DNA from: Defluviitaleaceae bacterium
GTDB taxonomy: Bacteria; Bacillota; Clostridia; Lachnospirales; WRAX01
Direction: 5' to 3'
NCBI GenBank assembly: GCA_009780415.1
Contig: WRAC01000020.1
Coordinates: forward strand, 1-42,114
DNA: 42,114 nt
Shown here piece after piece: positions 39,937 to 42,114 of the stretch (its first letter is position 1; each line of letters begins with the position of its first letter). The notes under the pieces were generated by a model. The model searched no databases, had not been told where the DNA came from, and saw only the letters and a program-made list of their open reading frames with translations. The position numbers and the translations under genes were made by a program.

Positions 39937-40941
39937 ATGAAAAGAGCAGCATTCATGCGCGGAAACTTCGGCATTATGACCCACTGGCTGCACACCCCCG
40001 TGGGAACCGACCCCCTGACCGGCGGCATTTCTGAGCTTGCCGCCGAATGGAACGCGCGGGTGGACGCTTTCGATGTGGCATCGCTTGCTTCACAAGTAAA
40101 CCGGACAGGCGCAAAATGGTTCATCCTGACTATCGGGCAAAACAGCGGTTTTTACTGCGCGCCCAACCCGGTTTACGATGAATTGGTTGGATATCCCAAG
40201 TCAAAATGCTCCAGACGCGACTTATTCCGTGACCTGGCGATTGAACTTAATAAATACGGTATCAAAGCCATTGCGTATCTGCCCAGCGGCGCGCCGGAAT
40301 ATGACTTACAGGCTGTTGAACGGCTTGAATGGAAAGACGGCGTAATGCGGGACGAAAAGGGTGAAATGCTGCGCGCCCAGTTCGGGTTCCGGCTTTATGA
40401 TACAACGCACAGACTGGAGAACTTCCAAAGAAAATGGGAGGATGTCATAACCTCATGGGCTAAAAGCTGGGGTAACCTGTGCGCCGGATGGTGGGTAGAC
40501 GGCATGTACTATATTGAAAATATGTACAGGACCGAAGCGGAGCCAAACTATACAAGCCTTGCCCGGGCTTTGCGCTCCGGTAACCCGGATGCCGCGCTGG
40601 CCTTCAACCACGGCATCCAGCGTATGGACGCGCCCTTTGTGCTGAGCGCGGAGGAGGACTATTCGCCGGGTGAACTCAATTCGTACATGTTCACTCCGTT
40701 TGGCCGCAAAAAGATTCCGTCGGATATGGCGGAGGGACGCATCGGGCATACACAGTTCCACCTGCTTAATTACCTTGGGACAAACTGGGGCGAAGGGAAC
40801 GAACCGCGCTTCCCCGATGAGCTGACCGTCTCTTGGACGAAGTATATCCTTGCGGCGGGCGGCGCGGTTACATGGGATGTTCCTACCGGCGCGGCAGGAA
40901 TCATACCTGAAAGAATTGTTGATACACTATCTAAATTGTAA
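39937..40941 (+). CDS. GH29-like (alpha-L-fucosidase-superfamily) glycosidase
   Basis: A 334-residue protein with GGAGGG ahead of its ATG, 17 bp after the previous stop. The barrel looks like the GH29 catalytic domain: FGIMTHW near the start, AKWFILTIGQNSGFYC, a region with DLFRDLAIELNKYGIKAIAY, and AGWWVDGMYY with Asp188 at the position of the GH29 nucleophile. There is no C-terminal beta-sandwich domain, and no signal peptide, so it acts in the cytoplasm. Real GH29 enzymes are normally over 400 residues, so this is a short and divergent member whose substrate need not be fucose. Its neighbours point to degradation of a uronic-acid-rich glycan. Confidence 0.65.
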   Translation: MKRAAFMRGNFGIMTHWLHTPVGTDPLTGGISELAAEWNARVDAFDVASLASQVNRTGAKWFILTIGQNSGFYCAPNPVYDELVGYPKSKCSRRDLFRDLAIELNKYGIKAIAYLPSGAPEYDLQAVERLEWKDGVMRDEKGEMLRAQFGFRLYDTTHRLENFQRKWEDVITSWAKSWGNLCAGWWVDGMYYIENMYRTEAEPNYTSLARALRSGNPDAALAFNHGIQRMDAPFVLSAEEDYSPGELNSYMFTPFGRKKIPSDMAEGRIGHTQFHLLNYLGTNWGEGNEPRFPDELTVSWTKYILAAGGAVTWDVPTGAAGIIPERIVDTLSKL

Positions 40942-40956
40942 GATTGAGGTATACAT

Positions 40957-42102
40957 ATGCTAACCTTTGTAAACCGGGATACGATTGATGATTTAAAACG
41001 CCGGCTCACGTCCGCAACCGGAGAATATGCATATTTACGTTTTGAAATGGAACAGGCGGCCGCAGTTAGATTTGCGCAAGGGCCGCGGAGCGTAACCTGC
41101 TCAAAGTCCGGCGCCGTGAGCGGCAACCCTCACGATTATTACAGTATAGGGCCTTACTGGTGGCCTGACCCGAATGCCGACGATCCTAAGACAGCGCCAT
41201 ACATCAGGCGCGACGGCGAGGTAAATCCTGAGTATAACGACTGCCGCCACAAACAGGATTTCGATGATTTATCCATTGCCGTACACACCTTGGTTACGGC
41301 TGGCTTTTATCTTAGCAAAAGAGCTTATTTAGACAGAGCGGCCGAGCTAATACATGTGTGGTTTCTTAACGAAGAAACTAAAATGAACCCTCATTTGGAA
41401 TACGCGCAAGCTATTCAGGGCATCTGCGCCGGACGGGGCATCGGTATAATCGAGCTGAGCGCTCTTGACCGCATCGTACATAGTCTGGGCTATCTTGAGG
41501 AAGCAGGAGGTTACGAACAGCTCATAGCCGCGTTTAACATGTGGCTTAATCAGATGTTGGATTGGTTATTGACGAGTAAAAATGGAATTGACGAATCAAA
41601 GAACGGCAACAACCATGAAACCTATTACTGGATGCGTGCCGGCCTATACGGTTTCTGGCTGGGGCGGCCGGATTCCGTCAATCTGATGTGTAAAAATTAT
41701 ACCGAGCGTATCATACCCTTACAGATAGAACCTGATGGAGCTATGATCCGAGAGCTGGGCCGCACCCGCTCTTTGCGCTATTCGCTGTATAACTTGGACG
41801 CAATGGCAATGACCTGCGAAATCGCGCGCGTCAATGGTGTGGATTTATGGCGTTTTAATGATGGGGAGCGTTCCATCGAAACTGCGATACGTTATCTTAT
41901 TCCGGCGCTGAAGAATCCGTATGATTGGCGGTTTCGGGAAATCAGCAGCGATGTGCCGCCGGATACCTTCGCCATGCAATTCGCCGCCCTGCGCCTGAAC
42001 AGGCCCGACCTTACAGCAATCAACCGTTTACGCCGAGACCAGATGCGGTTGTGGCGATATCAAGCTATAAGCCCGCCGGCATTGCTTGAGGGATATAGCT
42101 AG
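40957..42102 (+). CDS. Alginate-lyase-family polysaccharide lyase
   Basis: A 381-residue protein with the alginate lyase superfamily pattern (alpha/alpha toroid): GPYWWPDPN (about 65-73), IRRDGEVNPEY, then NNHETYY with a likely catalytic His220 and Tyr223/Tyr224. Enzymes of this type cleave beta-linked uronic acid chains by beta elimination and leave an unsaturated sugar, exactly the substrate of a GH88 hydrolase. No signal peptide is visible (start MLTFVNRDT), so it probably acts on imported oligosaccharides. The ATG has TGAGGT 7 bases upstream and lies 15 bp after the glycosidase gene. It ends 12 bp from the window edge. The precise polymer (alginate, glucuronan, other) is uncertain. Confidence 0.78.
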   Translation: MLTFVNRDTIDDLKRRLTSATGEYAYLRFEMEQAAAVRFAQGPRSVTCSKSGAVSGNPHDYYSIGPYWWPDPNADDPKTAPYIRRDGEVNPEYNDCRHKQDFDDLSIAVHTLVTAGFYLSKRAYLDRAAELIHVWFLNEETKMNPHLEYAQAIQGICAGRGIGIIELSALDRIVHSLGYLEEAGGYEQLIAAFNMWLNQMLDWLLTSKNGIDESKNGNNHETYYWMRAGLYGFWLGRPDSVNLMCKNYTERIIPLQIEPDGAMIRELGRTRSLRYSLYNLDAMAMTCEIARVNGVDLWRFNDGERSIETAIRYLIPALKNPYDWRFREISSDVPPDTFAMQFAALRLNRPDLTAINRLRRDQMRLWRYQAISPPALLEGYS

Positions 42103-42114
42103 CATTACCGGCAC

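Noticed and set aside
40453-41126. Minus-strand frames over the glycosidase and lyase genes
   Set aside because: They oppose well-supported enzymes and show no coding features of their own.

Overview
The window looks like chromosomal DNA of an anaerobic clostridial Bacillota. The signs are a RecU resolvase (a Gram-positive family), strong AGGAGG-type ribosome binding sites, many GTG/TTG starts, two 4Fe-4S QueG-type proteins, a clostripain-family protease, a BspA-type leucine-rich-repeat surface protein and enzymes for uronate polysaccharides. I saw no rRNA, tRNA, CRISPR array or complete insertion sequence. I cannot name a genus.

Layout. 1-2031 (+): the 3' end of a QueG-like gene, recU, and a second 4Fe-4S protein. 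2034-2660: three fragments of broken genes. 2694-6953 (-): a 1419-residue secreted LRR/Ig mosaic protein, divergent from a secreted clostripain-family protease (7073-8890, +). 8914-10019 (-): rtcB, split by a one-base shift at a run of seven A.

10195-27400 (+) is the most unusual part: a roughly 17-kb one-direction cluster behind an extended -10 promoter. In order it encodes a membrane coiled-coil protein, a beta-sandwich-like protein, a large helical-repeat protein, a VOC-fold protein, an Hsp70, a large helical protein with a GrpE-like C-terminus, a pseudo-Hsp70 with lost ATP-binding motifs, a third Hsp70, a Uma2-type nuclease, an Hsp70-VWA fusion and a TPR protein. All four Hsp70s lack the helical lid, and no J-domain protein is visible. 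A 162-bp MITE-like element and a replication-gene remnant lie in its gaps, while the Hsp70 frames stay open. I infer a dedicated, membrane-linked multi-Hsp70 machine with its own nucleotide exchange factor. Similar neighbourhoods may be known only as DUF-annotated loci in Lachnospiraceae-type genomes.

27471-28292: two small membrane proteins and an inverted repeat. 28398-34057 (-): a complete five-gene peptide/nickel-type ABC importer operon (SBP, two permeases, two ATPases) with a clear promoter, an operator-like palindrome and a hairpin after the binding-protein gene. 34274-35375 (-): a second Uma2 protein and a FliL-like membrane protein. 35490-37261 (+): a TPR membrane protein overlapping purC, then a small conserved-looking protein. 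37490-42102: a uronic-acid polysaccharide locus, with a GH88 unsaturated glucuronyl hydrolase (-) divergent from a UxaC-like metal-dependent enzyme, a GH29-like glycosidase and an alginate-lyase-family protein (+). The gene set suggests lyase cleavage, hydrolysis of the unsaturated product, then isomerisation of the uronate.
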